This document shows, one piece after another, positions 1-9,899 of a stretch of DNA of 64,000 nucleotides. Location of the stretch: the NCBI GenBank assembly GCA_022575985.1, contig JAKSXM010000014.1, forward strand, positions 28,458,001 through 28,522,000, written 5' to 3'. Source of the DNA: Anagrus nilaparvatae (Eukaryota; Arthropoda; Insecta; Hymenoptera; Mymaridae). Within the stretch, counting starts at the first letter, position 1. The number at the start of each line of letters is the position of its first letter. The translations under genes were made by a program, and so were the position numbers. The notes below the pieces were generated by a model. The model worked only from the letters and a program-made list of their open reading frames with translations, made no database searches and was not told where the DNA came from.

Positions 1-1039
1 ATGTTAATTTTTAGTTGTTTGATCAGTACTTTTATTATTAGAAAAAAAATTACTTAATCTCTTTTATTTAATATTAAACAATTAAATTATTTTAGGTTAA
101 TTTAACAAATTTTTTTTTTCTTTCTTATTGTTGTTTTTTAATAATAATAATAATAATAAAACAATATATGTATATATATATAATTTTAGTGTAGTTTTTT
201 ATTTCTTTGATTGAAATTCTAAAGTTTCCATTCTTTTTTTTCTTCAGAGCAAGCAAAACAACAATGGACTTAAACTTTTCCATTTTTTTCTTCTTCTTTT
301 TTTCAAAGTCTTATATAAAAAATTGTGAGAAAGAATCCACTGATTTTTCTTCTATTTTTTTTTTTATACAACAATTTTTCTAAACTTTAAAAAAAAAAGT
401 ACTGTTCCTGTTAAATTTCATCATGATACAAAAATAATAATAATAAAAAAAAGAAAGTAAATTGGATGATTTGTTAAAAAGTTTTTTGAGATAAAGAAAA
501 AAGAGAAGAAATTAGAAGAAAATAATCTTTTAAAACAATAATTAAAATTATTTTGAGAAAAAGGTTCTTAAATTGTAAAATTTTTGTATGTTACATCATA
601 TTATCCTAATGAAAAAACAGATTATTTTGATTTCAGATTTTGGCTAAAAAGGAAAATTTTTTTCAGGTCATTCCAGCTAAAATTTTATATAAATAGGTAC
701 AAATATTTTCATCTATAAAAAATGATTCCTAAAAGAAAATATTTTGGTAATAATTTAAAAAATTAGACCCAAATTATTTCTTTAGGTTTTAAGAGATTTT
801 TTTTCTTGTACATTAACCCTGCAATAAAAAATAAATTCTTAATTTTCAATCACTGGGTGATATTAGTGAACATTTATTAGAAACTGTTATTAAAAACTTC
901 TTTCGTGTATTCTAAGTAATGCTGCTAAATAAATGGGCTTTTTTAGGAGCAAATTTTTGATCCCACAAGAACACATGTTATTTTTATTTTTGCAATGACT
1001 GGTTAATTTTTTTTAAAATTTTTTCTTTAAAATGTTAAT
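1..1039. other. AT-rich non-coding stretch, nothing recognised
   Basis: Poly-T and poly-A runs, a short (AAT)n tract near 140-160 and a TA run near 165-185. Read on both strands I see no domain-bearing reading frame, RNA gene or paired terminal repeat. Confidence 0.6.
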
Positions 1040-1660
1040 AATCTCATAGGGAGGTGAGAATGTGTTACGCATACCTAGGTCCGAACCCTAGGACCCCCAT
1101 ATTTGCAAAACAGTATGCAAATTTTCCCCCATAAGCGAATATTGGCATCCCTTCCAAGCCTCCAAATCAGAAATTAGTCTGTGCGTCCACCGCCACTCTT
1201 TAGAACTCCTCCATCGCTGCTTCCATTCGTTTATTGTATTGGAGCGAGCACGAGTGGAAGCCACTTCACGCGTCTCTACGCATTCATAGATGGCTTTCCG
1301 CTCCAGTGCCAGCAAGTCAATGAGCATGACACCAGCTATCACCTGGATCATATCTAGCGATATTTTATTGTAAGCGCTGTCGGTAACGTTGACGATTCTA
1401 AGTGCCGCCTGTCTTTGTACAGAACTGATCTTGTGACTATACTTTTTGAATTTGGTGGAATCCGCCCAGACCTCTGATTTGTACAACAGGATTAAATTTA
1501 CCACAGACATCACACGTTTGCGTTTCCCTGATCTAGGTCTACCTATTTTAGCCTTATGGCCTCGATATGAAAGATGCGATCGACGCGACCTTTTCATACG
1601 ACCTTTGGAATTATTCCCGGAAGCTCAGCTTGGTGTTAAGCAGAACTCCGATGGATTCGT
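1040..1660 (-). pseudogene. R1-clade LINE, degenerate C-terminal part of ORF2
   Basis: Remnant of the reverse-transcriptase protein of an R1-clade non-LTR retrotransposon, downstream of the catalytic domain. The 1088-1597 frame carries the family signature: a segment resembling 'SILLYGAEVWAD' (here LILLYKSEVWADS), then QRQAALRI, then VIAGVMLIDLLALERK, then WKQRWRSS and WTHRLISDLEAW. These follow the order seen in R1 proteins. A second frame at about 1560-1655 reads VLLNTKLSF, the block that precedes it in R1, so there is at least one frameshift plus stops. The C-terminal zinc-knuckle region is missing: the frame ends at IWGS. It is followed by a short tail (1040-1085) resembling the end of the LINE insert at 50661-50871. 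GC content is well above the flanks. Inactive fragment; the clade call is strong, the exact family unknown. Confidence 0.85.
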
Positions 1661-2635
1661 GTGAGGATTATTATTATATGATTAGAGAATATTATTATTA
1701 TTAATCCAAATATTCTCAATTTTTAAATATTTTTAATTTTAAGGATGCCAAAATTAGCCTAGGTACCATAAAATACCTTTTCATTTTATCAGATACTAAA
1801 CATTCAACCCAAATTTTCTTTATGGTAATAGAAGTGAAAGGGTTTATAATAAGTAGTTTAATTTGAATTTACTGAATAGCTCTTTCACATGATAAATCGA
1901 GTGAAGCTAATTCAAAGCAGTTACTATTATACCGATCACCAGCACTATATTATTATATTCGAAAATATGTTTGTAAAATTGACTGCGTGCAATGTTATTA
2001 TTCGTACTTATCTTGATTATACATATATTCATTATTCAGACCTTTTTTAATGCTAATATTTTTTTCAATGTAGGTTTAAGAAAAAAATATTTTTTAGAAT
2101 TTTATTATGAAAAAAAAAGGAAAAGGAATTTTTATATTACGAATTTTAGTTTCATGCCAAAAATATACACCTGAAAAATTTATAAAAAAATTTATGAGTA
2201 AGGGAAACAAAAATGCAATTTTGTTATTGTAAATATTTTTAATTTTTTCAAAAAAATTTTGTCAAGAATGAGAGGATAAAAATTTTTCGTAAATAAATAT
2301 ATCTTATATATGTATGCATGATGGTCTTGGAGTAAAAATGTTAATAACAGTTGAAATTAGGTTTAAAATTAGGTGTCAATTATTGACAGATTAGTTTTTA
2401 GTATCAGCAATGACTAAGGGATTTAAATTAAGACACTCAAGTTAAATATGGGCTAAATTTTCCTATGCTCAAAGATCATATGCAATACATTAATTTAGTT
2501 TTCAGATGTCCTGAAAGTTTCTAAATTTCATCTAAAAAAGAATTAATTTTTTCTAGTAAACGAGATTCAAAGCATATATTTATATATCTTTGGATTGTTT
2601 AATACGTCTGTACTTAATTAAATACTTTTAAAAAA
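1661..2635. other. AT-rich non-coding stretch, nothing recognised
   Basis: The short frame at 1992-2174 is low-complexity (Phe/Ile/Lys-rich) and reads like chance translation of AT-rich DNA. I see no conserved motif or element boundary until the Penelope inverted repeat begins near 2636. Confidence 0.55.
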
Positions 2636-3003
2636 TTTTTAAACTTTACAGAAAATTCAGTTAAATACTAAAATTAATGTATTTTGAAAATAAATCAATT
2701 TAAATAAGTTTTTGTTCAACGTTTCGGTGAATTTAAACGATCACCCTTATCAAGAATTGAAATTTATTAAATATAAATTATATAAAAAAGTTTACAAATA
2801 TTTAACAGTTATTTAAGAATTATGGTAATTACCTGTAATTAACATTAAAAATTAATTTATTTATATGATATTTAAAGATTATTATTGCACATTTATTTTA
2901 ATTTAAAATAAAATTAAATAAAGTTTGTCATTTATAAATACATGTTCTTATACGTATAGATATCAGCTGATTTTTGTTTTAGAAAAGAATTGCGTTTACA
3001 AAG
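2636..3003 (-). repeat. Left inverted terminal repeat of Penelope A copy 1
   Basis: Reverse complement of 4214-4555 with scattered mismatches and small indels. Shared landmarks include 'aattacctgtaattaac' (2828-2844), 'attgcacatttattttaat' (2884-2902) and 'gatatcagctga' (2959-2970). The inner end is 'gcgtttaca' at 2993-3001. Confidence 0.85.
2714..2757 (-). ncRNA. Hammerhead-ribozyme-like motif, degenerate (Penelope A, left repeat)
   Basis: A 44-nt window read on the minus strand. Stem I is weakened here (three of four pairs kept). Then come an eight-nt core variant UUGAUAAG at 2746-2753, stem II GGUGA/UCACC with a ten-nt loop, the invariant GAAA, a minimal self-complementary stem III ACGU (2719-2722) and U at the cleavage position (2718). 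The core departs from CUGAUGA at the C3 and G8 positions, so activity is unlikely. The layout matches the other copies. Confidence 0.5.
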
Positions 3004-3004
3004 T

Positions 3005-3690
3005 ATTCTATGTGAATTATTGAAAAAAAGCATTGGAAAAAGATGCTCACAAATTAAAAAACATACTAATTTACCACAAGAATAATTTTTAAAAGATTTA
3101 GAAATACTAATAAATTCTTTATATTTCCAATTTGATGGAAAATTCTATCAACAGATTAATGGAACGCCTATTGGTCTTTCTGTATCACCAATACTTGCAG
3201 ATTTAGTCATTCAAGATTTAGAAGAAATTTATTTAGCCAGATATACAAAATCAATAAAGTTCTATGGTCGTTATGTGGATGACTCCTTCTTAATTATAGC
3301 TAAAAACAAATTAAACATGCTACTGAATTTAGTTAATAATATACATGAGAGACTAAAATTTACATGTGAAATAGAGAATAATAATAATAGATTAAATTTT
3401 TTGGACATAATGGTAATCAGAAATAAAAATACATCAATATCTTTAGATCTTTATAAGAAAAATATAGCTTCAGGTAGATATTTGAATTTTCTCTCATCAC
3501 ATGCATTAATATTAAACAATTATTCTACTCACTTTATTGAAAAACCATAAACAATCAGAAGAGAAAACTTAATACAACAACAATAAGTTCTAATAACAAT
3601 AATACTTTTAATTTTAATAAAGTTTTTACTTTACCACATGGAAAGTATTCTTCAGATCAGTTATCTTGTATAGTATTTTAAAAATATCAA
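3005..3690 (+). pseudogene. Penelope A reverse transcriptase, 3' half, broken
   Basis: C-terminal half of a Penelope-type reverse transcriptase. The frame reads HTNLPQ, a stop at 3083-3085, then FQFDGKFYQQINGTPIG and SVSPILADLVIQDLE (the GTPMGSPLSP..AD block of Penelope RTs). The catalytic YVDD box is intact at 3272-3283, followed by LKFTCEIENNNNRLNFLDI and NFLSSHAL. The frame ends at a stop in 3548-3550. The protein continues in another frame (3551-3690; SSNNNNTFNFNKVFTLPH, the linker before the endonuclease) until a stop near 3680. The 3275-3550 open stretch starts at the valine codon of YVDD, so that position is not a real start. At least one nonsense codon and one frameshift; the N-terminal half of RT is absent. 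Confidence 0.85.
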
Positions 3691-3771
3691 TTAAAACCAA
3701 TATATAATTCAAACTGAACAGAATAAATTAATTACAAAAAGATCCTTTAAAAGCAGAAAAAAAACTCAGAT

Positions 3772-4152
3772 TCTAAAATTAATTGTAAAAATTGTGATAA
3801 AAATTATGTGAGACAGACTCAAAGGTTAGTAAAAACAAGGCGTGAAGAACATCGAAAAAACAAAAATTATAAGGAAAAATATCATAAGGTGATTACGAAA
3901 CACATATTAAAAAATCCAGTGGTTGCATAACAACATGATATGGATTGGAACAATATACAAATACTACATAAAGAACATAATTGGAAAAAAAGAAATGTAG
4001 CTGAAATGGCATTTATAAAAAAAGAAGGACAAAAAGCACTCGACAAAATGCAAGAATCAAAAATCTACCACCATGTTATGATCCAGTGGTACAAGAAATT
4101 ATTGAATAAATTTAAAAACATTTTTTTTTTAAATACAACATCTATTTTTTAA
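3772..4152 (+). pseudogene. Penelope A GIY-YIG endonuclease domain, broken
   Basis: The endonuclease module that follows RT in Penelope-like elements. The frame reads a CxxC pair (NCKNC), then YVRQTQR in place of the usual YVGQTGR, then TRREEH, then KHILKNPVVA. An in-frame stop at 3928-3930 is followed by HDMDWNNIQILHKEHNW and a basic tail ending near 4150. The second copy (46.8-47.1 kb) reads YVGQIQR and has no stop at that point, so the stop and the Gly-to-Arg change are private damage here. The central catalytic-loop glycine is lost. The upstream boundary lies in a frame-shifted Lys-rich stretch and is approximate. Confidence 0.8.
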
Positions 4153-4213
4153 AATAAATTATTAATTGTGTAATAAAAATGCACCTTTGATATTCAAAAG
4201 CAATAGAAACAAG

Positions 4214-4555
4214 GCTTTGTAAACGCAATTCTTTTCTACAACAACAATCAGCTGATATCTAAACGTATAAGATCATATATTTATAAATGACAACCTTTAT
4301 TTAATTTTATTTTAAATTAAAATAAATGTGCAATGATAATCTTTAAATATGATATAAATAAATTATTTTTTAATGTTAATTACAGGTAATTACCATAATT
4401 CTTAAATAATTGTAAAACATTTGTAAACTTTTTTATATAATTTATACTTAATAGATTTCAGCTCTTGATAAGGGTGATCGTTTAAATTCACTGAAACGTT
4501 GAGCAAAAATTTTATTATTTAACTGAATTGTCTGTGAAGTCGTTTTTAAAATTTT
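4214..4555 (+). repeat. Right inverted terminal repeat of Penelope A copy 1
   Basis: Begins 'tgtaaacgcaattctttt' and mirrors 2636-3003. It ends in 'aactgaattgtctgtgaagtcg', whose reverse complement is also found at the outer end of the 46-kb copy, supporting the boundary near 4555. Confidence 0.85.
4461..4504 (+). ncRNA. Hammerhead-ribozyme-like motif (Penelope A, right repeat)
   Basis: 44 nt with stem I GCUC (4461-4464) pairing GAGC (4501-4504), core variant UUGAUAAG (4465-4472), stem II GGUGA/UCACU around a ten-nt loop, GAAA (4493-4496), self-complementary ACGU as minimal stem III and U4500 at the cleavage site. Stem I is fully paired although its sequence is unrelated to that in family B, which argues for conserved structure. 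The core differs from CUGAUGA at two conserved positions, so catalysis is doubtful in this copy. Confidence 0.55.
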
Positions 4556-7500
4556 CAAAAAATATTTATATATTTACTTGGAGGTTGGGTAACCAATAAA
4601 AGAAATTTTCAAACTTTTAGCCCGTTAAGCAATTTTTATTTGCACCAATATTTTAGACTATGAAACAGCATATTTTTCACGTACATTGTAGAATAATTTA
4701 AATGAAATCTATTCAGCTTAAATTTCAAACTTCCCATTTTCTTGGTTAATGACATCTGATTTCATCCAATAATTGAGAATCCAATCAACAATTCAAAACA
4801 ATTCCCAAGCTAATATATATAAGAAAAAATTTACTTAGTTTTTTTTTTATTATTATTATATTACAGTACTGGCTCTCATGCCAACAACATCTTCAATTCT
4901 ATTCCCGTCAGTTCGCAATTGATATTGAATGAGAGAAGATATTCTCGACTGGAGCGAAAATGCGCGCGTGATACGACTAAGTAAATTGTATATACTTATA
5001 TATATAAAAGCTTTGCTTCATATACTTTTTTTTATATATATTTTGCAAGCTCGTTCTCTCAGTGAAACTTTACTACTACTAGCACTACTTTTACTGCTGA
5101 TATTACTACTATTACGTCAATAAAAACCCTTCTGTATAGAAAAAAAAGAATAATATAACTTTATTGAAATTATTTATTATTAAAAAAATATTTGTGAATA
5201 ATAAATTAGCACTTTAAATAATAATAATAATAACAGTTTTTTTTTTTTTATTTAATAGAAAAAAATTGTAATTTAATGTAAATATTTTTTAAGTAAATAT
5301 AAAGTTATCGATGCAAGTCGATAATCCTTTTAAAAAGCTTAACCGTGTTTCTTATATATACTCTTTACCACTACTATTACAGTTTAGTTAAGTTTTTATA
5401 ATAGAAAAAAAAAGTAGAAAATATATAACGTTGTTAAATACTTGTGGAAGGAAATTTTTTTTTTTTTATTTCATTATATTTATAAACTTTTTTTTTTTTA
5501 TTTAAAAATCCATCAGTTTTATTATACGTGTTATATAAATAATATATAAGTTATATAATCTAATTTTTTTTTTTATTTAAGACAGGAAAAGTTTTTTAAA
5601 GTGTAAAAAAAAAATAGAGACGAAAAAAAAAATAGGAAAACCAAAAGGGTATAATGAACAAATTCACATATAACGTTTGAATTACAGTGCAATTTCTAGG
5701 TTATGTGCACTTTGGGAGATATCTTCATGAATAAAAAAAAAGAGAAAAAAAATATCTTATATGATTCGTATGAGGCACCAGAGGCTTTTCTTATGTTCTT
5801 AACATACTCAGCGCGATTTTTAAAATAAATATCTTAAAAATAAATAAAAAGGATAAAAAAAAAAAAAATAGTTTACATTTTACATTTTACATTTTCTTTT
5901 TTTTCAAGGTTCAAATATATTTTTTGCTATTTATTTTAATGGTATTACGTGTTACGGATGTTAACGCTAATTATTTACAACAAGGAAATTCTTTCGCGAA
6001 AGATTCATTTGGCACGTGTGAATTTTTTTTTTTTACTTGTCATGCTTATGTCTCGTACTAGCTCATGGTCATCGTCATCGTTCTATTCGTTTGTAAAAGA
6101 GAAAACGTGCAAGTTTTCAACAAGCTTTTTAATTGCTTGGCTCTTCGTTTTCTTTTTAGTTTTTTTTTTTTAACTCTTTCCCATTATTTTATCTTCTTTT
6201 GTTACTCTCTCTCACTCCCCTATTTCCACCTACTGAGCAATTTAATGGAGAGCTTTTTTTTATTCAATTTTTTTTAAGAACCCCTTAGTTACTTGGCTAC
6301 TAATCCTGACTAAAAGCTCATCAAAAAAAAAAGTGTCTATGTAAAAATCGTTTTATTTTCTTCTTACATTATTTTTTTTTTTTTATGAATTTTTTTTTAT
6401 GTTTTTTAGTACGAATCATTTTATCGATAATTTATAATTAAAAAAAATTTATTTAAATAAATGTTCGATTTTATATCAATTTTTTTTATAGAAGATTTCT
6501 GAGATACTTGAGTAAATTGAAAATAATTTTATATGAATTTTCTTACTGCATTTTCTTTAATTACATTAGATTTTGTAAATGTAAATTATTGTCTTGCAGA
6601 AAAAGTTTAATTAATTTACATAAATTAAAAAGCAATAAAACTTTAAAAGCTTTATTTGTTTTTTTTTTTTTTCAAAATTATTTTTTAACTGTTTAAATAA
6701 ATTTTTTTTTTATTTTTTGAATTAAAAATTTGATATTTCAAGTATTTCAAAAATTTTATTCACAAAGAATATTAAAATTATTTCAATGCTTTTTAATAAA
6801 TTCTAAAGAGTACTTTAAAAAGAGTTTTTAAATTATTTTTGATACTGACTTTTTCGAATAACGAATCTGAAAAACATGGTATTTTTTTTTTATTTTTAAA
6901 CTGCAGTCAGTGCAACTTTCTAAAGAAAAGATGCATTTTCAGCTTTTGTTAGTTTTTCATTATTCTTTTGTATCAAAAGAAAGAAAAAAAAAATCTACAA
7001 TTTTGAACAATAACCCACAACATTGACAAAAATAATATAAATTTAATATCAATACTAAAAACTCACATTGTATTTTTAAAAGTGGTTAAGAAATGAAAGT
7101 AAAAATAACAAATTTCCTAAAAGCGTTGAAGCCCTATTTCGAAATAAAAAGTTAGATTAACCAAAGTATTTCTTAAACAAGAAATCGAAGTGTAATAATT
7201 TAATCCAATACGAGACAGGTATTGAAGGTGTAAATCCAATTAGACAACGCTATTATACGATATTGTGGCAGAAAAGAAAATGCACAGATACATTGACAAC
7301 GTCTTGGTATGAAGAGAGTGATTACATCTAAGTTATTGGGTTTCTAAGGGATTAGTAGTTACAAGTGAATTTAGGAGAGATATTAACCACAGCGTCAAAT
7401 ACCTATATGACGTGTATATATGAATTATACGTTATTACACGGATCTTACTCTAAATAATCAACAAAATTAAAGCTTACACAATATTCTAATGTACTATTC

Positions 7501-8194
7501 TATGCTTCAATAACTGTCCAAATATTTTAGGTAGCAGATTTGTAGTTTTAGGAAAAGGCGTGAAAAATTCAACCAATTATTTTTGAACCCCGATTGCATT
7601 TGAGAGATTCAAAAGTATAAAATTAAATAATCTTGAAACGATTCATTTTCTTTGTTCATAATTAAAACTGAGCCTCATCAGTAATTGACTTCCAAAAACT
7701 GAAAATTTAAATTTAAATTTTTGCGATCAAAGTAAAGCTTCTTTACTGTGCCGAGAATAATAAATTCATAATACCTTACTACTTCCAAAGTTTTGAATTA
7801 TTGCTTAATATAAAAAAAAAATATTTAGCTAAAAAGAAACTAGAAAAGAAACTAGATTGTTTGCCAAATAATGTAAATTATTAAAAGTGAGAATCACACG
7901 AACCACCCTAGTCTATAAAATTCCTATGAAGTAGAAATCGCTTTTGCAACTGTTAAATTTACAGATGAATGATTTTTCTATATGTTACAGAGATGAATAA
8001 ACTATTTCCAATACAATTTAACATTAAATATTAACGTATGTTTTTGTAAAATTTTTAGTTGGATTCACACATAACATTATTTATTGTTGATAAGTGTAAT
8101 AGAAAGTTTATGATTTTAAAAGAATAACGCAAACCTTGCTGTAAAATTTGGCTTGAAAAATTCTACAAAAAGTAAGATAACCTGCAAAACGCAT
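4556..8194. other. AT-rich stretch with simple repeats, no gene recognised
   Basis: Mostly poly-A/T with TA and ATA microsatellites. Two less AT-rich islets stand out: 4867-4985 (see separate entry) and about 5945-6110. Short frames at 4929-5123, 5949-6277 and 6508-6696 are Leu/Phe/Ser/Lys low-complexity and show no conserved domain. About 7100-7620 is also slightly less AT-rich but gives no open reading frame of note. Confidence 0.5.
4867..4980 (+). other. Possible unassigned exon or promoter islet
   Basis: An islet of clearly higher GC content in very AT-rich DNA. On the plus strand it is preceded by a T-rich tract ending 'attacag' and followed by 'gtaaat', so it could be a 114-bp exon. 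One frame is open throughout, containing NNIFNSIPVSSQLILNE and RRYSRLERKCARD. On the minus strand one frame is also open, so openness is weak evidence. I recognise no protein family. It could equally be a transcription-start islet. Confidence 0.2.
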
Positions 8195-8619
8195 ACTGTA
8201 AAAAGTAACTTTCTTAGATTTACAAAAAAAATAGAATTTTGTCGAAAAATTAGTGAATTTTCAAAAAATTTTGTAAATATTCGATAAAAATCGTAAATTT
8301 ACTAAATTTAGTATATTATCGAAAAATTCGAGAATTCTCGACTTTTTTTGTGATTTTACGAAAAAAGTTGTAAATTCACAATTATTTTTCGGAAATTTAT
8401 AACTATTTTTTGTAAATTTTCGAAAAAAAATTGTAAATTATCTATTTTTCTTGCGAATTCACAAAAAAAAAATCGAGAATACTCGAATTTTTTGTTAATA
8501 TACTAAATTTAGTAAATTTACGATTTTTTTCGAATATTTACAAATTTTATCGATAATTTACTAATTTTTCGAAAATGTTCTAATTTTTTTGTTAATGTAA
8601 GAAAGTTACTTTTTACAGT
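8195..8619. mobile_element. AT-rich foldback MITE, copy 1
   Basis: About 425 bp and largely self-complementary. It starts 'actgtaaaaagtaactttct' and ends with the reverse complement of that end. Inside are repeated 'gtaaatt', 'cgaaaaatt' and 'actaaatttagta' motifs in mirrored order, so the whole element can fold into one hairpin. Close copies lie at 16234-16640 and 41123-41660. No coding capacity; presumably moved by a transposase elsewhere. Flanks suggest a TA-containing target but no duplication is certain. Confidence 0.85.
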
Positions 8620-9687
8620 GTACCATTACCTTTGAACAAATTCCACAGATGGTTACTCCACCTGGGAACCTCTTTTTATTATTATTCTATATTTATCAGT
8701 CTTTATTTCCTGTGTCATCAGTGCTTAAAGTGGTTTGCTGTTGACCTAGGATGTTTGATCGATCGTCTAACTCAATGTTTAATATTTGTAAAAGGTTTTC
8801 ACTAGTTATCAAAGATTTTTTAAGTATCATATATAATAATTCCATAATATGTAAAAAGTAAGTGATAAAATCGTAGTACATAAATATATTTATATATAAA
8901 ATTTATATGAGCTATAAAACTAAGTCATATTTAAGCTCGTATAATTTTTGGACCTTAAAGACAAAAAACTATATTTAAAATATATATAAAATTGAAGTAA
9001 AAATGAATATATACCAAGTTTATATTGATATATTGTTTATAAAAAAGGACATATATATATATATATTCAAATGTATGAGATAAAGATTATATATAGCAGT
9101 ATTGAGAGTTTATACATGATATCAAAATATCTCCATATTTACAAATATTCACTGTATAATATGAAATGAAAATTTATATACCTGTCACTCTAGTAGTATA
9201 TCTTAATATTGTTTTGTAAAATATATATTTTATATGCAAATAAAATTTATTTAATTAATTTAGCTATTTATTTATTTTTTTTAAATCGATTTTTTATTTT
9301 TTTAACAATATAAAATATTATTTTAAGTTTTTTGTTATTTGTACTAGAAAACAAAAAATGTATAAGATTGAAAATGCTACACAAAAGGATATAAAAGTAT
9401 AAAGTAATAGAAAAAAAAAAAAATAAAGAAAATATTTTGTAAAAGAAAGATAAATAAATAAATATACATATATATATTTACAAATATATATATAAGAAAT
9501 ATATCCGGTTTTTGTTTCAAATAAATTTACATCTACAAAATCTTTAGGGAATTTTTGAAAAAAGTAGCATTAAATAAAATGACCCTGAATAATATTTTTA
9601 AAGTTATAAATATTGCACAGCAAAGAAATAATATTAAATTCATGAGGGTAAAAAAATAAGGTAAATATTTAATATATATAAACTTAC
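8620..9687. other. AT-rich stretch downstream of the Sidestep-like exon
   Basis: In the minus-strand direction this follows exon 9688-9899 and would be its next intron. A minus-strand frame at 8696-8881 (ends QQTTLSTDDTGNKD) has no Ig character and no clear splice sites. The 3' part of the frame at 9533-9687 is intron read-through. TA microsatellites occur near 9050 and 9470. Confidence 0.5.
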
Positions 9688-9899
9688 CAATAACAGTTAA
9701 ATTAACTCTAGAATTTCTAGCTTGACCAGTTTTAAATTCAACACGACATCTATAAATACCAGCATCATCTTCACGTATTTTATCTATTTTTAATTCAGCT
9801 GGTTTTTTTTCTTTTATATGAAAATCAACTCTATTTGAAAATGTTTTTTCATCAGACCATCGATCTGCTGATGTGAATCCTTTTTGTCTTGCATCCATA
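9688..9899 (-). CDS. Sidestep-like Ig-superfamily receptor, exon with second half of Ig domain 1
   Basis: Internal coding exon of a Sidestep-family cell-surface receptor; in flies such proteins guide motor axons. On the minus strand it follows a good acceptor (AG at 9900-9901 after a T-rich tract) and ends before the donor gtaag (9683-9687). The frame is one split nucleotide, 70 codons and one split nucleotide. It encodes SMDARQKGF, RWSDEKTF, then KIDKIREDDAGIYRC with the second Ig cysteine at residue 51 of the exon, and ends ARNSRVNLTVI, a very typical Sidestep Ig1 ending. The split codon AG+T joins exactly to the 11741-11876 exon to give IYSMDAR. The exit is phase 1, as usual at Ig-domain borders. 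The open frame continues into the intron to 9533, but that part is not protein-like. The next exon was not found and may lie outside the window. The particular family member is unresolved. Confidence 0.88.

Larger units (their letters stand above)
2636..4555 (+). mobile_element. Penelope-like element, family A, copy 1, inverted terminal repeats
   Basis: A Penelope-like retroelement relic of about 1.9 kb. Two inverted terminal repeats of about 340-370 bp (2636-3003 and 4214-4555) flank the 3' half of a fused reverse transcriptase/GIY-YIG protein. The 5' part of the reading frame is missing: the left repeat runs straight into the mid-RT region. This inverted-repeat-plus-truncated-body shape is well known for Penelope insertions. 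Each repeat carries a hammerhead-like motif. A second copy of the same family, in reverse, is at 46305-47560, which confirms the repeat and coding parts belong together. Stops and frameshifts make it non-functional. Exact ends are uncertain by about 10-20 bp, and I could not fix a target-site duplication. Confidence 0.85.

Noticed and set aside
9533..9687. Extension of the Ig exon frame to 9533
   Set aside because: A good donor site ends the exon at 9688; beyond it the translation is Phe/Leu/Ile low-complexity and not Ig-like, although a transmembrane reading was considered.
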